A DNA stretch of 64,000 bases from Paractinoplanes atraurantiacus (GCF_900215205.1 NZ_OBDY01000007.1:1-64000); one strand, 5' to 3'; counted from the stretch's first letter, positions 35,210 to 44,651 are shown. A program made the numbers and translations. Notes: generated from the letters alone by a model not told the origin.

Positions 35210-35899
35210 ATGAAAAGGACGATCGTCATCACTGGCTCGACCGGTGGCATCGGCGCCGCATTGGTACAGGTGGCCGCCGAACGCGGCTACAACGTCATCG
35301 CCGCCGCCCGGGATGCTGTGCGGCTCAGCGCACTATGCGACCGTGTCCCCGGGACCAGACCTCTCGTGCTCGACCTCCGAGATCCCACCGGTTTACCGGC
35401 TCCGCTACGCGCGCTCCACCGCCTGGACGCCGTCATTCACTGCGCCGGAATCGCCGAGGTCGCCACCGTGGAGGCGACCCCGTACGCGCTGTGGTTGGAG
35501 ACATTGACCATCAATGTGGCAGCTGCTGCGGAGGTAACCCGAGCACTCCTGCCACCGCTGCGTGCGGCGGCAGGCCATGTCGTCTTCGTCAACGCGGCAC
35601 CCGGATCGCATGCCGTGCCCCGATGGTCTGCCTACACGGCAAGCAAGTCGGCCCTGCGAGAGCTGGCTGATGCGCTCCGGCTGGAAGAGGCCGGCAACGG
35701 GGTACGCGTCACGACCATCTACCCGGGCGGGACCGCGACGGAGCTGCTTCGCGAAGTCCGTACCGCATTCGGCCGCCCCTTCGACCCTGAGCAATGCGTC
35801 CAGCCTGAGACGTTGGCCTCATTGGTGATGACCGTTTTGGACATGCGCGGCGACGCCTACGTTCCTGATCTGGCTGTCCTGCCGGCGCCAGGAAGGTAA
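35210..35899 (+). CDS. Short-chain dehydrogenase/reductase
   Basis: A 229-residue SDR enzyme with TGSTGGIGAAL for the dinucleotide, an NAG-like IHCAGIA, and the catalytic YTASKSAL with Tyr and Lys. It would oxidise or reduce an unknown alcohol/ketone with NAD(P)(H). The start at 35210 begins the Rossmann strand. No secretion signal is present, and the gene stands alone between the GNAT and two-component genes. Confidence 0.9.
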   Translation: MKRTIVITGSTGGIGAALVQVAAERGYNVIAAARDAVRLSALCDRVPGTRPLVLDLRDPTGLPAPLRALHRLDAVIHCAGIAEVATVEATPYALWLETLTINVAAAAEVTRALLPPLRAAAGHVVFVNAAPGSHAVPRWSAYTASKSALRELADALRLEEAGNGVRVTTIYPGGTATELLREVRTAFGRPFDPEQCVQPETLASLVMTVLDMRGDAYVPDLAVLPAPGR

Positions 35900-35922
35900 T
35901 CGGTGTGGCCGTGCGGATGCCA

Positions 35923-36564
35923 CTAGGCCAATCCGGTCTCCTTGGCCAGGATGGCGGCCTGGACGCGGGAGGTGCAGCCGAGCTTGGTCAGGACGCGGGA
36001 GACGTGGGTCTTGGCGGTGGCCTCGGTGATGGACAGCTCGGCGGCCAGGTCGGCGTTGGACAGGCCCCGGCCGAGGGCGGCCAGGATCTCGCGTTCGCGG
36101 GCGGTGAGGGTGTCGAGCGCGGCGGCGGCCGGTGGCGGGGAAGGGTCGCCGGTGGCGAACGTGGCCAGCAGGCGGCGGGTCAGGGACGGGGCGATCACGC
36201 CGTCGCCGGCGGCCACGTGGCGGACGGCGGCGATCAGGTCGGCCGGCTCGACCGACTTCAGCAGGAAGCCGGCGGCGCCGGCGCGCAGGGCGCCGAAGAC
36301 GTACTCGTCGAGGTCGAACGTGGTCAGGATCAGCACGTCGGCCAGGCCGGCCGCGGTGATGGAGCGGGTGGCGCTGATGCCGTCGGTGCCGGGCATGCGG
36401 ATGTCCATCAGCACCACGTCGGGGCGCAGCGCGCTCGCCTGGCGCAGGGCGACCGCGCCGTCGGCGGCCTCGCCGACCACCGCGATGTCAGGCGCCTGTT
36501 CCAGCATGAGCCGCAGCCCGGCCCGGATCGCCGCATGGTCGTCGGCGAGCAGCACGCGGATCAT
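35923..36564 (-). CDS. NarL/LuxR-family response regulator
   Basis: A 213-residue response regulator. The receiver domain has D8-D9 and the phosphorylation site D54 in VLMDIRMPG, with LTTFDLDEYV and the K in FLLKS. The C-terminal LuxR-type helix-turn-helix reads LTAREREILAALGRGLSNADLA. It works with the histidine kinase directly upstream, coupled by ATGA. Targets are unknown, and the divergent GAP-family gene is one possibility. Confidence 0.93.
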   Translation of the reverse strand: MIRVLLADDHAAIRAGLRLMLEQAPDIAVVGEAADGAVALRQASALRPDVVLMDIRMPGTDGISATRSITAAGLADVLILTTFDLDEYVFGALRAGAAGFLLKSVEPADLIAAVRHVAAGDGVIAPSLTRRLLATFATGDPSPPPAAAALDTLTAREREILAALGRGLSNADLAAELSITEATAKTHVSRVLTKLGCTSRVQAAILAKETGLA

Positions 36565-37718
36565 CCGCCGGCCGTCACGGGAATGCTGGCGTGGACTCGC
36601 CAGGAGGCTGCCTGTGGCCCCGCCTCGACCGAACCGCCCAGCAAGGCCGCGCGCTCGCGCATGGACGGGAGGCCGGTGCCGGCGCTGAGGGCCTCGTGAG
36701 TCAACGGGGGTGGCTGGGTCAGGGTGTTCGTGACCGTCACGGTGACCTCGGTGTGAGTGCGGTGGACGTCCAGGCGTACCTCGGAAGAAGGGGCGTGTTT
36801 TTTGGCATTTGTCAACGCCTCGTGGACTATGCGGTAGACCGTGTGGGCGACGATCACCGGAACGCCGGTGATCTCGGGCAGGGTGGCCGTCACGCGCAAG
36901 CCGTCGGCTTCGGCCGCCTCGACCAGGGCGGGCAGGCGGTCGAAGCCGCCGGGGACCGTGGCGTCGGTGGGGTGGGTGTCGCGCAGCAGCATGATCATGG
37001 AGCGCATCTCCTCCAGGGCGGCCAGGCTGCTGGTGCGCACGGCCTGCAGGGCCGCACGGTCGCGGGCGGTGTCCGGCGGCGCGGCCAGGGCGGCGCCGGA
37101 GTGCAGGGCCGTGGTCGACAAGTGGGCGGCGATGACGTCGTGCAGGTCGCGGGCCATGGCGGCCCGTTCGGCCAGAACGGCCTCCTGGGCGGCCAGCTCG
37201 CCCAGGCGGCGCTGCTGGCGGACGTTGGCCGACCACCACAACGGGACGAACAGCAGCGTCGTCAGTTGCAGGGCGATGAAGACCGCCATGCGGAACTCGC
37301 CGGCGGCCAGGCCGCCCACCACGCCGGCGGTGCCGATCACGACGAAGACGCCCGTGGTCACGGCGCGGCGGGCGCTTGCGGAGGCGAACTGGCCCACCGA
37401 GAAGATCAGATCGAACAGGACCAGGACCATCGCGATGCTGCCGCCCAGGGCCAGGTCGGCCAGGGTGGCGACCACGCCGACGGCCAGCGCCGGCAGCGGG
37501 TGACGGCGCTTGACCAGCATGGCCGCGCAGCCGACGACCAGCGGGACCGTGTGCCACCAGGCCGGGGTGCCGTCCAGGCGGTCGATGCCCGGATCGATCC
37601 ACACGTCGGTCAGGCCGACCAGGTTGAGCCCCAAGCCGCCGGCGAACGTCGACGCCGCGGTCACCCTGTCCTGGAACGACGGGCTGCTCCGCCACCGTCG
37701 CACGATCGCCGCCCTCAC
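36561..37718 (-). CDS. NarL-type sensor histidine kinase (HisKA_3)
   Basis: A 385-residue membrane kinase. The N-terminus has about five or six hydrophobic helices and no large extracytoplasmic loop. The HisKA_3 dimerisation segment MARDLHDVIAAHLS carries the phosphorylated H193. The ATPase domain follows with VHEALTNAKKHA (N box) and TGLPSMRERAALLGG (G box). It pairs with the downstream regulator through an ATGA overlap. The start is a GTG. The stimulus is unknown but may be sensed within the membrane. Confidence 0.93.
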   Translation of the reverse strand: MRAAIVRRWRSSPSFQDRVTAASTFAGGLGLNLVGLTDVWIDPGIDRLDGTPAWWHTVPLVVGCAAMLVKRRHPLPALAVGVVATLADLALGGSIAMVLVLFDLIFSVGQFASASARRAVTTGVFVVIGTAGVVGGLAAGEFRMAVFIALQLTTLLFVPLWWSANVRQQRRLGELAAQEAVLAERAAMARDLHDVIAAHLSTTALHSGAALAAPPDTARDRAALQAVRTSSLAALEEMRSMIMLLRDTHPTDATVPGGFDRLPALVEAAEADGLRVTATLPEITGVPVIVAHTVYRIVHEALTNAKKHAPSSEVRLDVHRTHTEVTVTVTNTLTQPPPLTHEALSAGTGLPSMRERAALLGGSVEAGPQAASWRVHASIPVTAGG

Positions 37719-37828
37719 CGGGCCATCCCATCATGTCCCGGCGAACCGTCGCGTCCGACCAAAGTTGTAGGCGGGGGGACATCCTTCGGCCGACGCGCGT
37801 ACGGGCGGGCCGCGCGAGGGTTCCCCTC

Positions 37829-38527
37829 ATGGACCTCGCGCTCGCCGGCTCGCTGGCCGTTCTCGCCCTGATCGATTCCACCAGCTTCGGCACGCTGCTG
37901 ATCCCCATCTGGCTGCTCATGCACCCGGGGCCGGTCCGGGCCGGGCGCATCCTGGTCTTCCTCGGCACGGTGGCGGTCTTCTACTTCGCGGTCGGCCTGG
38001 CCGTGGCGCTCGGCGCCGACGCGTTCCTGCCGCAGATCAGCCGGCTGCTCGACACCCGGCCGGTGTCGTGGATCCAGCTGATCCTGGGGGTCGGGCTGTT
38101 CTTCTGGAGCTTCCGGCTCGACCGCCGGCGCGGGGCCGGCGCCACCGGCGGGCGGCTGGCCCGCTGGCGGGAACGCGCCATGACCGACGGCGGCGCCGCC
38201 GGGCTGGCCGGGCTCGCCCTGGCCGCGGCCGCCGCCGAGGTCACCACGATGCTGCCCTACCTGGCCGCGATCGGCCTGCTCACCGGGGCCGGCCTGGGCG
38301 CCGGTGCCATCGCGGTGGTCATGGCCGCGTACTGCCTGATCATGATTTTGCCCGCCCTGGTGCTGCTCGGCGCGCGCCTGGCCGCCGGGGATCGCCTCAC
38401 CCCACTGCTGACCCGCGCCGGTGACCGGCTGGCCCGCAGCAACGCCCTGGCCTGGATCGTCGGCATCGTCGGTTTCCTGCTGGCCCGCGACGCGGCCCTG
38501 CGCCTGTTCGACTGGATAGGCGCCTGA
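37829..38527 (+). CDS. GAP/Sap-family membrane protein
   Basis: A 232-residue protein with six predicted helices and the N-terminal pattern ALIDSTSFGTLLIPIWLL, typical of the GAP/SfLAP (peptidoglycolipid-addressing protein) family. Members help move glycolipids to the surface in mycobacteria; a role here is inferred. It diverges from the two-component operon with about 110 bp between starts, so it may be a regulated target. Confidence 0.82.
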   Translation: MDLALAGSLAVLALIDSTSFGTLLIPIWLLMHPGPVRAGRILVFLGTVAVFYFAVGLAVALGADAFLPQISRLLDTRPVSWIQLILGVGLFFWSFRLDRRRGAGATGGRLARWRERAMTDGGAAGLAGLALAAAAAEVTTMLPYLAAIGLLTGAGLGAGAIAVVMAAYCLIMILPALVLLGARLAAGDRLTPLLTRAGDRLARSNALAWIVGIVGFLLARDAALRLFDWIGA

Positions 38528-38702
38528 TCAGCGGCCCCGGTCGACACCGGCAACGGCTGGGCTGTTTTCCGGGCCTATCTGGACGCGGTCGCGCCGCCAC
38601 CGCCGACGAGATCGTCCCGCGCCGGCACGACCAGCTCGGCGGCGCTGACGTCTTCACGCTGCCCTGACGGCGGTACGCTGCCGGCATCGAGAGGAGTCGC
38701 CG

Positions 38703-39026
38703 ATGGCCGGGCCGATCATCGTCATGGTGGCGGGCGTGCTGGTGGCGGCGGCCGGGCTGCTGGGATGGCTCGGGAAACTGCCGCGCAACAGCGTGGCCGG
38801 AGTCCGCACGGCGTCCACCATGCGCAGCGAGCGTGCTTTCACCGTCGGCAACCGGGTGGCCGGCCCGGCGGTCGTCGCGGGCGGCCTCGCCGCCGTGGCC
38901 GGCGGCGTGCTCGCCCTCGTCCTGGACAGCCTGGGCTGGGTGCTCGCCGGCGTCGCGGCGATGGTCGTCCTGGTCGTCGCCGGCGGAGTGGCCGGCAGCC
39001 GAGCCGCCGCCCGCCTGGACGACTGA
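38703..39026 (+). CDS. SdpI-family small membrane protein
   Basis: A 107-residue protein with three predicted helices and the GKLPRNSVAGVRTASTMRS loop, a hallmark of the SdpI/YhfL family. SdpI itself gives immunity to a toxic peptide in Bacillus, but most actinobacterial members have no known role. A GAGAGGAG ribosome binding site precedes the ATG. The 175 bp before it (38528-38702) show no gene. Confidence 0.85.
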   Translation: MAGPIIVMVAGVLVAAAGLLGWLGKLPRNSVAGVRTASTMRSERAFTVGNRVAGPAVVAGGLAAVAGGVLALVLDSLGWVLAGVAAMVVLVVAGGVAGSRAAARLDD

Positions 39027-39117
39027 GCCGGCCGCCGAGGCCGTCGCTCGCCTGGACGAATGAGCCCGGCGGCGCGCCCGACGCGCGGCCGGCGGCGCCG
39101 CCTGGAGGACGGCCGGG

Positions 39118-39447
39118 TCAGGCGGCCAGCCGGAAGTCGCCGCGGCGGGTGGGGAGTTGGGCGCGCAGCGTGCGGTCGGCGAGCTCGAAGCGGCCCTGGC
39201 GCAGGTCGATGCGCTGCGGCTGCTGCTGAGCCTCGCGCAGGACGGCCAGCAGCAGGTCGAACAGGGTCAGCCCGAGCGCACGGCAGATCGCGTCGAGCAG
39301 CTCCGACGAGGGCTCCTTGCGCCCCCGCTCGACCTCGGACAGGTGCCCGATGGACACCCCGGCCAGCTCGGAGACCTCGCGCAGGGTCTTGCCCTGAGCC
39401 ATGCGCGTGCGCCGGAGCACCTGTCCGATGAGCGTGCGGAGCATCAT
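39118..39447 (-). CDS. ClgR-like XRE-family transcription regulator
   Basis: A 109-residue regulator. The helix-turn-helix TLREVSELAGVSIGHLSEVERGRKEPSSELLDAICRALGL closely follows ClgR, the activator of clp protease genes in actinobacteria. The C-terminus ends in -RLAA, like the di-alanine degradation tail of ClgR that ClpP reads. Two adjacent ATG codons (39447, 39444) are possible starts. It diverges from an AAA ATPase gene. The true clgR usually sits near recA, so this may be a paralogue. Confidence 0.8.
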   Translation of the reverse strand: MMLRTLIGQVLRRTRMAQGKTLREVSELAGVSIGHLSEVERGRKEPSSELLDAICRALGLTLFDLLLAVLREAQQQPQRIDLRQGRFELADRTLRAQLPTRRGDFRLAA

Positions 39448-39545
39448 CCCTGCAACCTACAGCGTCCGGGCGAGCGCCAAGCGGTTTGTCGTACAGGCGT
39501 GTCACTCTTGGAGGCAGACTGCCGTCCACCCCAAGGGAGCTGAGC

Positions 39546-41003
39546 ATGTCCGACGCACGGGCGCGGGGAGAGACTTTCGAGTACGCGGGTGCCACCGTGG
39601 AGCTCGTCGACGCCACCACGGTGCTGGCCGCGGCGCGGGTCAATCCGGTCGAGCTCCTGCGGCGGGCGAGCTGGCCGTCGCCGGTGCAGCGGGTCGATCT
39701 GACCGTGTCGAGCGCGGACCGCGACGGCGGGCCGGTGCACACGTTCGCGGCCTCGATCAGCACGGCCGACGAGCCGCTGTCCAAGGAGCGCATCCGCAAG
39801 CTGGTGCTGGGCAACGATCCCGTGGGGCTGCTGCTGGCCAAGCGGATCGAGGCGGGTGACCCGATCGCGACGCGGATCGTCGACGGTGTGGGTGCCGCGG
39901 CTGCGGCCGCGTACCGCCGATTGGGTCTCGACCGCCCGGACAAGCCGGCGGCGAGCCGCCAGGCCGGGACCATCGCCGACGCCGTCGTGGGTCTTCAGGC
40001 GACGGTGACGTACGACGAGAGCGGCACCGTCGTCCGCCTGAGCGCCGAGGTGGCGCGGGACGAGGTCACCCCGGCCCACCTGCAGGCCTTCGTCGGGCTG
40101 ACCTTGCAGGCGGTGCTCGAGCTGACCGGCCCGGACGCGCTGACCGGCCGGCGGTACGTGGTGAGCCGCGAGAACATCTCCACCACGCCGGCCACCACCA
40201 AGACGGTCACCCTCGACATGGTCGGCGGCCTCACCAAAGAGGTCAACGAGCTGCGCGAGATCGCCGTGTCCTTCCGGCACCCCGACTCCATGGCGCGGTG
40301 GGGTGCGCAAAGGCCGCAGGGCATTTTGATGTACGGGCCTCCCGGCACCGGCAAGACGATGCTGTCCCGGGCCCTGGCCAACGAGATCGGCGCCGACTTC
40401 CGCGAGATCCGTACGCCGGAGATCCTCGACAAGTGGCTCGGCGGCTCCGAGCGCAACATCAAGCAGATCTTCCGCGACGCCCGGCGCTACCGGGTGCCGA
40501 CCCTGATGCTGTTCGACGAGTTCGACTCGATCATCAGCTACGCCGGGTCGGGCGGCGACGCGGCCAGCCAGGCCATCAACGCCGTGGCCGGCATCTTCAA
40601 GCAGGAGATGAACGACCTCATCGAGGCCAACCCGAACGTCATCGTCGTGGCCACCACGAACTTCCCGCACCGGGTGGACGACTCGCTGATCCGCTCGGGC
40701 CGATTCGACGTCAAGCTGAGCATCCCGAAACCGGACGAGGCGAGCCGGGCCGAGATCTTCCGCAAGATGATCCGGCAGTTGATCGCCGCGCACGAGGCGC
40801 CCGGCTTCCAGATGTTCGCCGACGACCTCGACCTGACCGCGCTGGCCGCGGCCAGCCACGGGATGACCGGCGCCGACATCAAGGAGGTGCTGCGCCGGGT
40901 GCAGCTGGCCAAGGCGATGCAGGACGCCCGGTCCGGCGGCCGCGTCGACCCGATCTCCCAGGAGGAGCTGCTCGCGAGCGTCCGCGACCTGGCCGGGCGT
41001 TAG
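39546..41003 (+). CDS. AAA+ ATPase (Cdc48/FtsH-like core)
   Basis: A 485-residue soluble AAA ATPase. After an alpha/beta N-terminal domain of about 225 residues, the AAA module has GPPGTGKT (Walker A), LFDEFDS (Walker B), a VVATTNFPHRVDDSLIRSGRFD sensor/arginine-finger region and an FtsH/Cdc48-type lid. No protease domain is attached, so it is a remodelling ATPase. An AAGGGAGC ribosome binding site precedes the ATG. It diverges from the ClgR-like gene over 98 bp. Confidence 0.9.
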   Translation: MSDARARGETFEYAGATVELVDATTVLAAARVNPVELLRRASWPSPVQRVDLTVSSADRDGGPVHTFAASISTADEPLSKERIRKLVLGNDPVGLLLAKRIEAGDPIATRIVDGVGAAAAAAYRRLGLDRPDKPAASRQAGTIADAVVGLQATVTYDESGTVVRLSAEVARDEVTPAHLQAFVGLTLQAVLELTGPDALTGRRYVVSRENISTTPATTKTVTLDMVGGLTKEVNELREIAVSFRHPDSMARWGAQRPQGILMYGPPGTGKTMLSRALANEIGADFREIRTPEILDKWLGGSERNIKQIFRDARRYRVPTLMLFDEFDSIISYAGSGGDAASQAINAVAGIFKQEMNDLIEANPNVIVVATTNFPHRVDDSLIRSGRFDVKLSIPKPDEASRAEIFRKMIRQLIAAHEAPGFQMFADDLDLTALAAASHGMTGADIKEVLRRVQLAKAMQDARSGGRVDPISQEELLASVRDLAGR

Positions 41004-41218
41004 ACGGGCGTCTTCTCCTTGTTGCGGACCTGATAGGTGACGGCGCCGGTGCCGGCGATCGCCACGACGGCCGCGAGCACGGCGGTGACCCACTGCCCGT
41101 CGGTGATCGTGTCGAAGCCGGTGTTCTCGCCCTGCAAGGCGGTGAGCAGGGACGACAGGAATGCGATGATGCCACTGGTGGCGGCCGAGAAGACCGCCTT
41201 AGCGCTGGTGGTGTCCAC
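41000..41218 (-). CDS. Holin-like small membrane protein
   Basis: A 72-residue protein. The start is a GTG directly after a strong GGAGG ribosome binding site (spacing 5). It has two hydrophobic segments, a short loop with GFDTITDGQWV between them, and a charged C-terminus (RNKEKTPV), the layout of phage-type holins. No lysin or phage gene is nearby. Its stop overlaps the AAA ATPase end by 4 bp on the opposite strand. Confidence 0.65.
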   Translation of the reverse strand: MDTTSAKAVFSAATSGIIAFLSSLLTALQGENTGFDTITDGQWVTAVLAAVVAIAGTGAVTYQVRNKEKTPV

Positions 41219-41295
41219 GGTGACCTCCCGGGTCCGTACGTCTCGTCCGATCAGGATGAGCCGCGGGCCGAGCTGGGGAAACACCATGTCGGGAA

Positions 41296-42507
41296 TCAGA
41301 TCCGCGAGGCCGTGACGGATTCACGCCAGGGGAGTAGGGCCGAGCTGGCCAGCACGCCGAGACCGCAGACGAGCAGCGCCGTCCGCACGCTCGTGGCGGC
41401 GGCCAGCGCGCCGCCGAGGGCGATGAAGACCGGTTGGGTGGTACGAGAGCTGATCTGCCAGCAGGCGATCACCCGCGACAGGTGGCGGTCGTCGGTCTCG
41501 GTCATCCGATAGGTGGCGACCGACGGGTTCGACACCCCGGAACCGAACAAGGCGAAGACCTCGAGAGCGATCATGAGTACGAGTCCCGGGGTGCCGGCCG
41601 GGATGAAGGCCAGCGGGGCCAGCCACAGGGCGCGGAACAGGCCCGACCACACCAGCACCCGGTGGGCGCCGAAGCGGTCGGTCAGCGGGCGCATGGCGAG
41701 CGCGCCCAGGATGCCGCCGAGGCACGACGCGCCCCAGCCGATCCCGTACTGCCAGGGCGGGAAGCCGAGATCGCGCAGCATCAGGACGGCCAGCAGGGGT
41801 GAGGCGGCCATCATGGCGCCGGCGAAGATCTGCTGGTTGAGGAACAGGGCGCGCAGGCCGCGGTGGCCGGCGATGTAGCGCCAGCCGTCGGCGATCTCCC
41901 GCCACCGGCCCGTGGCGGCCACGCGCTGGGGAGGGTCGGGCTCGGGGCTGCGCAGAGACCGTACACCCAAAGCCGAGAGCAGAAAGCTCACCGCGTCCAC
42001 CGCGATGGTGACGGCGGCGCCGAACCACGAGGTGAGCGCGCCGCCCAGGGCCGGGCCGGCGCTGTAGGCGGTCCAGAAGGTGGCCTCGAAACGGCTGTTG
42101 GCCGTGGCCCGGTCGGCCGGCCCCACGAGGGCCTTCAGATGGGAGCCGCTGGCCGAGGCGAAGACGATCGCGGCCACCGACTGGACGATCGCCACGGCGC
42201 AGAGCTGCGCGTACGTGAGCATGCCGGCCGCGATGGCCAGCGGGACGGTGATCAGCGCGGCGAAGCGGGCCAGGTCGGCGCCGATCATCACGGGCCGCTT
42301 GTGGCGGAACTCGATCCACGGACCGGCCGGCAGCGCGAGCGCGGCCGCGGCCACCCCGGCCAGGGCGGCCAGCAGCGACACCTGCAACTCGCTGACCTCG
42401 AGGACCAGCACCGCCACCAGGGGGAGGGCGCCGAAGCCGATGCCCGTGCCGAGCTCGCTGATCCCGTACGCCGTCCAGAGTCTGCGAAAGTCCGAGCCGA
42501 GCGCCAC
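41296..42507 (-). CDS. MFS transporter
   Basis: A 403-residue membrane protein of about twelve helices. Conserved MFS loops are visible: WIEFRHKRPVMIGADLAR between helices 2 and 3, and a second RPLTDRFGAHRVLV in the other half. It resembles the drug-efflux or enterobactin-exporter (EntS-like) subgroup. The start is a GTG. The substrate is not predictable, and the neighbours give no strong clue. Confidence 0.9.
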   Translation of the reverse strand: MALGSDFRRLWTAYGISELGTGIGFGALPLVAVLVLEVSELQVSLLAALAGVAAAALALPAGPWIEFRHKRPVMIGADLARFAALITVPLAIAAGMLTYAQLCAVAIVQSVAAIVFASASGSHLKALVGPADRATANSRFEATFWTAYSAGPALGGALTSWFGAAVTIAVDAVSFLLSALGVRSLRSPEPDPPQRVAATGRWREIADGWRYIAGHRGLRALFLNQQIFAGAMMAASPLLAVLMLRDLGFPPWQYGIGWGASCLGGILGALAMRPLTDRFGAHRVLVWSGLFRALWLAPLAFIPAGTPGLVLMIALEVFALFGSGVSNPSVATYRMTETDDRHLSRVIACWQISSRTTQPVFIALGGALAAATSVRTALLVCGLGVLASSALLPWRESVTASRI

Positions 42508-42533
42508 CGGGGCACCCTACCGGCCGGCGATCA

Positions 42534-44126
42534 TCAGGCGGGCGCGGCGCGGTCGACGATGGCGGTCGTGTCGGCGCCGCGGGGGAGGGTGCCGAAGGTG
42601 TGGCCCCAGTCGCCGCCGAGGCGGGTGGCGCAGAAGGCGTCGGCGACCTCCGGCGGGGAGTGCCGCACGAGCAGAGACCCTTGGAGTACGAGGGCGAGCC
42701 GCTCGGCGACCCGGCGCGCGTCCACCTCGTCCGGCCGTTCGTTCTTCAGGGCGGTGACGGCGGCGTCGAGCCGGCGGTCGGCGCCGGCGGCGGTCTCGGC
42801 CTCGGCCAGGAATGCGGCGAGGGCGTCGGGCTCCTTGCGCAGGGTGCGCAGCACGTCGAGGGCCTGGACGTTGCCGGAGCCCTCCCAGATCGAGTTGAGC
42901 GGGGCGTCGCGGTAGAGGCGGGGCATCTGAGAGTCTTCGACGTAGCCGTTGCCGCCGAGGCATTCGAGGGCCTCGCCGACGAGCACGGGCTGGCGCTTGC
43001 ACACCCAGAACTTGCCGACGGCGACGGCGAGCCGCTGGAACGCCTGCTCCCCGCGGTCGACGGCGCCGGCCAGGCGCATCGCCAGCAGGGTGGCGGCCTC
43101 GGACTCGACGGCCATGTCGGCCAGGACGTTGCGCATGACCGGCTTGTCGGCGAGCAGGCCACCGAACGCGCTGCGGTGCCGGGTGTGGTGGATCGCCTGG
43201 CTGAGGGCGGCCCGCATGCCGGAGGCGGAGCCGATCACGCAGTCGAGGCGGGTCATCGCGACCATCTCGATGATCGTGCGCACGCCCTGGCCCTCGGGGC
43301 CGACGAGCCAGGCCGTGGTGCCGTCGAACTCGGGTTCCGAGGAGGCGTTGCTGCGGTTGCCTAATTTGTCCTTGAGCCGTTGAATTCTGAAGACGTTCCT
43401 GGTCCCGTCGGGGAGGACCCGTGGGACGAGGAAGCAGGACAGCCCGCTTTCCGCTTGGGCCAGCACCAGGAACAAATCCGACATAGGCGCACTTGTGAAC
43501 CATTTGTGGCCGGTCAAGCGGTAGGTCCCGTCGCCCGATTTTTCGGCCTTTGTGGTGTTAGCTCGGACGTCGGATCCACCCTGCTTCTCGGTCATGCCCA
43601 TGCCGGCGATCAGGCCACGCTTCGCTGTGGGGGTGCGGAGGCCGAAGTCGTACGTCTTCGCCGTGAGGAGCGGCTCATATACTCCGGACAAATCGGAATT
43701 ATGACGTAGGGCGGGGACCACGGCGTACGTCATGGAGATCGGGCAGATGTGCCCGGCCTCCACCTGCGACCAGACGAAGACGCCGGCGGCGCGGGCGACG
43801 TGGGCGCCGGGCCGGGTGTCGGCCCACGGCGCGCCGGCCAGGCCCTCGGCCACCGCGACCTCCATGAGCCGGTGCCACGACGGGTGGAATTCGACCTCGT
43901 CGACCCGGTGCCCGTAGCGGTCGTGGGTGAGCAGCCGCGGCTCGTACCGGTTGGCCTCGTCGGCCCAGCGCTGCGGCTCGGCCGTACCGGCCAGCTTGCC
44001 GAGCCGGTGCAGATCGCCGACCGCCCATGGCGCGCCCTCCCGGGCGACGGCCGCGAGCAGGGCCGCGTCGGCCGACACGTCGTAGTCGACGAGCGGCGGC
44101 GCCTGGTTGAAGACCTCGTGCGTCAC
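42534..44126 (-). CDS. AidB-like acyl-CoA dehydrogenase
   Basis: A 530-residue flavoenzyme of the AidB/isovaleryl-CoA dehydrogenase branch. It opens with THEVFNQAPPLVDYD, the AidB-type N-terminus, and has GMGMTEKQGGSDVRAN and a KWFTSAPMSDLFLVLAQ flavin region, then ALECLGGNGYVEDS. E. coli AidB binds DNA and FAD and is induced by alkylation. Whether this protein is protective or metabolic is unknown. The start is a GTG. Confidence 0.9.
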   Translation of the reverse strand: MTHEVFNQAPPLVDYDVSADAALLAAVAREGAPWAVGDLHRLGKLAGTAEPQRWADEANRYEPRLLTHDRYGHRVDEVEFHPSWHRLMEVAVAEGLAGAPWADTRPGAHVARAAGVFVWSQVEAGHICPISMTYAVVPALRHNSDLSGVYEPLLTAKTYDFGLRTPTAKRGLIAGMGMTEKQGGSDVRANTTKAEKSGDGTYRLTGHKWFTSAPMSDLFLVLAQAESGLSCFLVPRVLPDGTRNVFRIQRLKDKLGNRSNASSEPEFDGTTAWLVGPEGQGVRTIIEMVAMTRLDCVIGSASGMRAALSQAIHHTRHRSAFGGLLADKPVMRNVLADMAVESEAATLLAMRLAGAVDRGEQAFQRLAVAVGKFWVCKRQPVLVGEALECLGGNGYVEDSQMPRLYRDAPLNSIWEGSGNVQALDVLRTLRKEPDALAAFLAEAETAAGADRRLDAAVTALKNERPDEVDARRVAERLALVLQGSLLVRHSPPEVADAFCATRLGGDWGHTFGTLPRGADTTAIVDRAAPA

Positions 44127-44159
44127 CCCGGCAATGTAACTCGCTGGTAACTTGCGGCG

Positions 44160-44651
44160 CTATCGCCCGGTGGTCCCGTCGATCAGCTCGCGCAGGATGT
44201 CGGCGTGACCGGCGTGCCGCGCCGTCTCACTGGTCATGTGGGCCAGCACCCACCGCAGGCTGAGGAACTGCCCGTCCACCGGGTGGTGCACCGGCGCGGT
44301 GAGACCGTCGGCGGCCCGGATGACGGCGTTGCTGTGCTCGATCGCGGCCCGGTAGGCGGCGATCACCTCGGCCGTGCTCGCATCGGCCGGCACAGCCATG
44401 CTGAAGTCGGGCTCGTCGATCTTCTCGCCGGCCATCGTGTGTGCGAACCAGTAGCGCTCGCCGTCGGTGAGATGCGCGATCAGCCCGAGCAGGTTGGTGC
44501 CGGTGGGCACCAGCACCGTGCGGAGCTGCTCGTCGCTCAGCCCGTCGGCCTTCTTCAGCACGGACTCCCGCGCGAAGTCGAGGAAGGCGAGCGCGGTGTC
44601 GAGGTCGCCGTCGTCATTGCGGGGTACGGGCTTGCGCTGGGTCTCGGCCAT
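44160..44651 (-). CDS. DinB/DUF664 (mycothiol S-transferase-like) protein
   Basis: A 163-residue four-helix protein. Segments LLGLIAHLTDGERYWF and LRWVLAHMTSETARHAGHADILRELIDG hold the histidines expected to bind a metal in DinB-like proteins. In actinobacteria this group includes mycothiol-dependent transferases that detoxify reactive compounds. The substrate is unknown. It lies 9 bp after the sigma-factor stop and could be co-transcribed. Confidence 0.88.
   Translation of the reverse strand: MAETQRKPVPRNDDGDLDTALAFLDFARESVLKKADGLSDEQLRTVLVPTGTNLLGLIAHLTDGERYWFAHTMAGEKIDEPDFSMAVPADASTAEVIAAYRAAIEHSNAVIRAADGLTAPVHHPVDGQFLSLRWVLAHMTSETARHAGHADILRELIDGTTGR

Noticed and set aside
36561..37968. 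Extended start for the two-component genes through the upstream region
   Set aside because: The longer products are frame extensions over the divergent GAP-family gene. The coupled ATGA and GTG starts fit family lengths.
38528..38702. Possible gene remnant between GAP-family and SdpI genes
   Set aside because: Short frames such as AVFRAYLDAVAPP are open but have no start, ribosome binding site or recognisable similarity.
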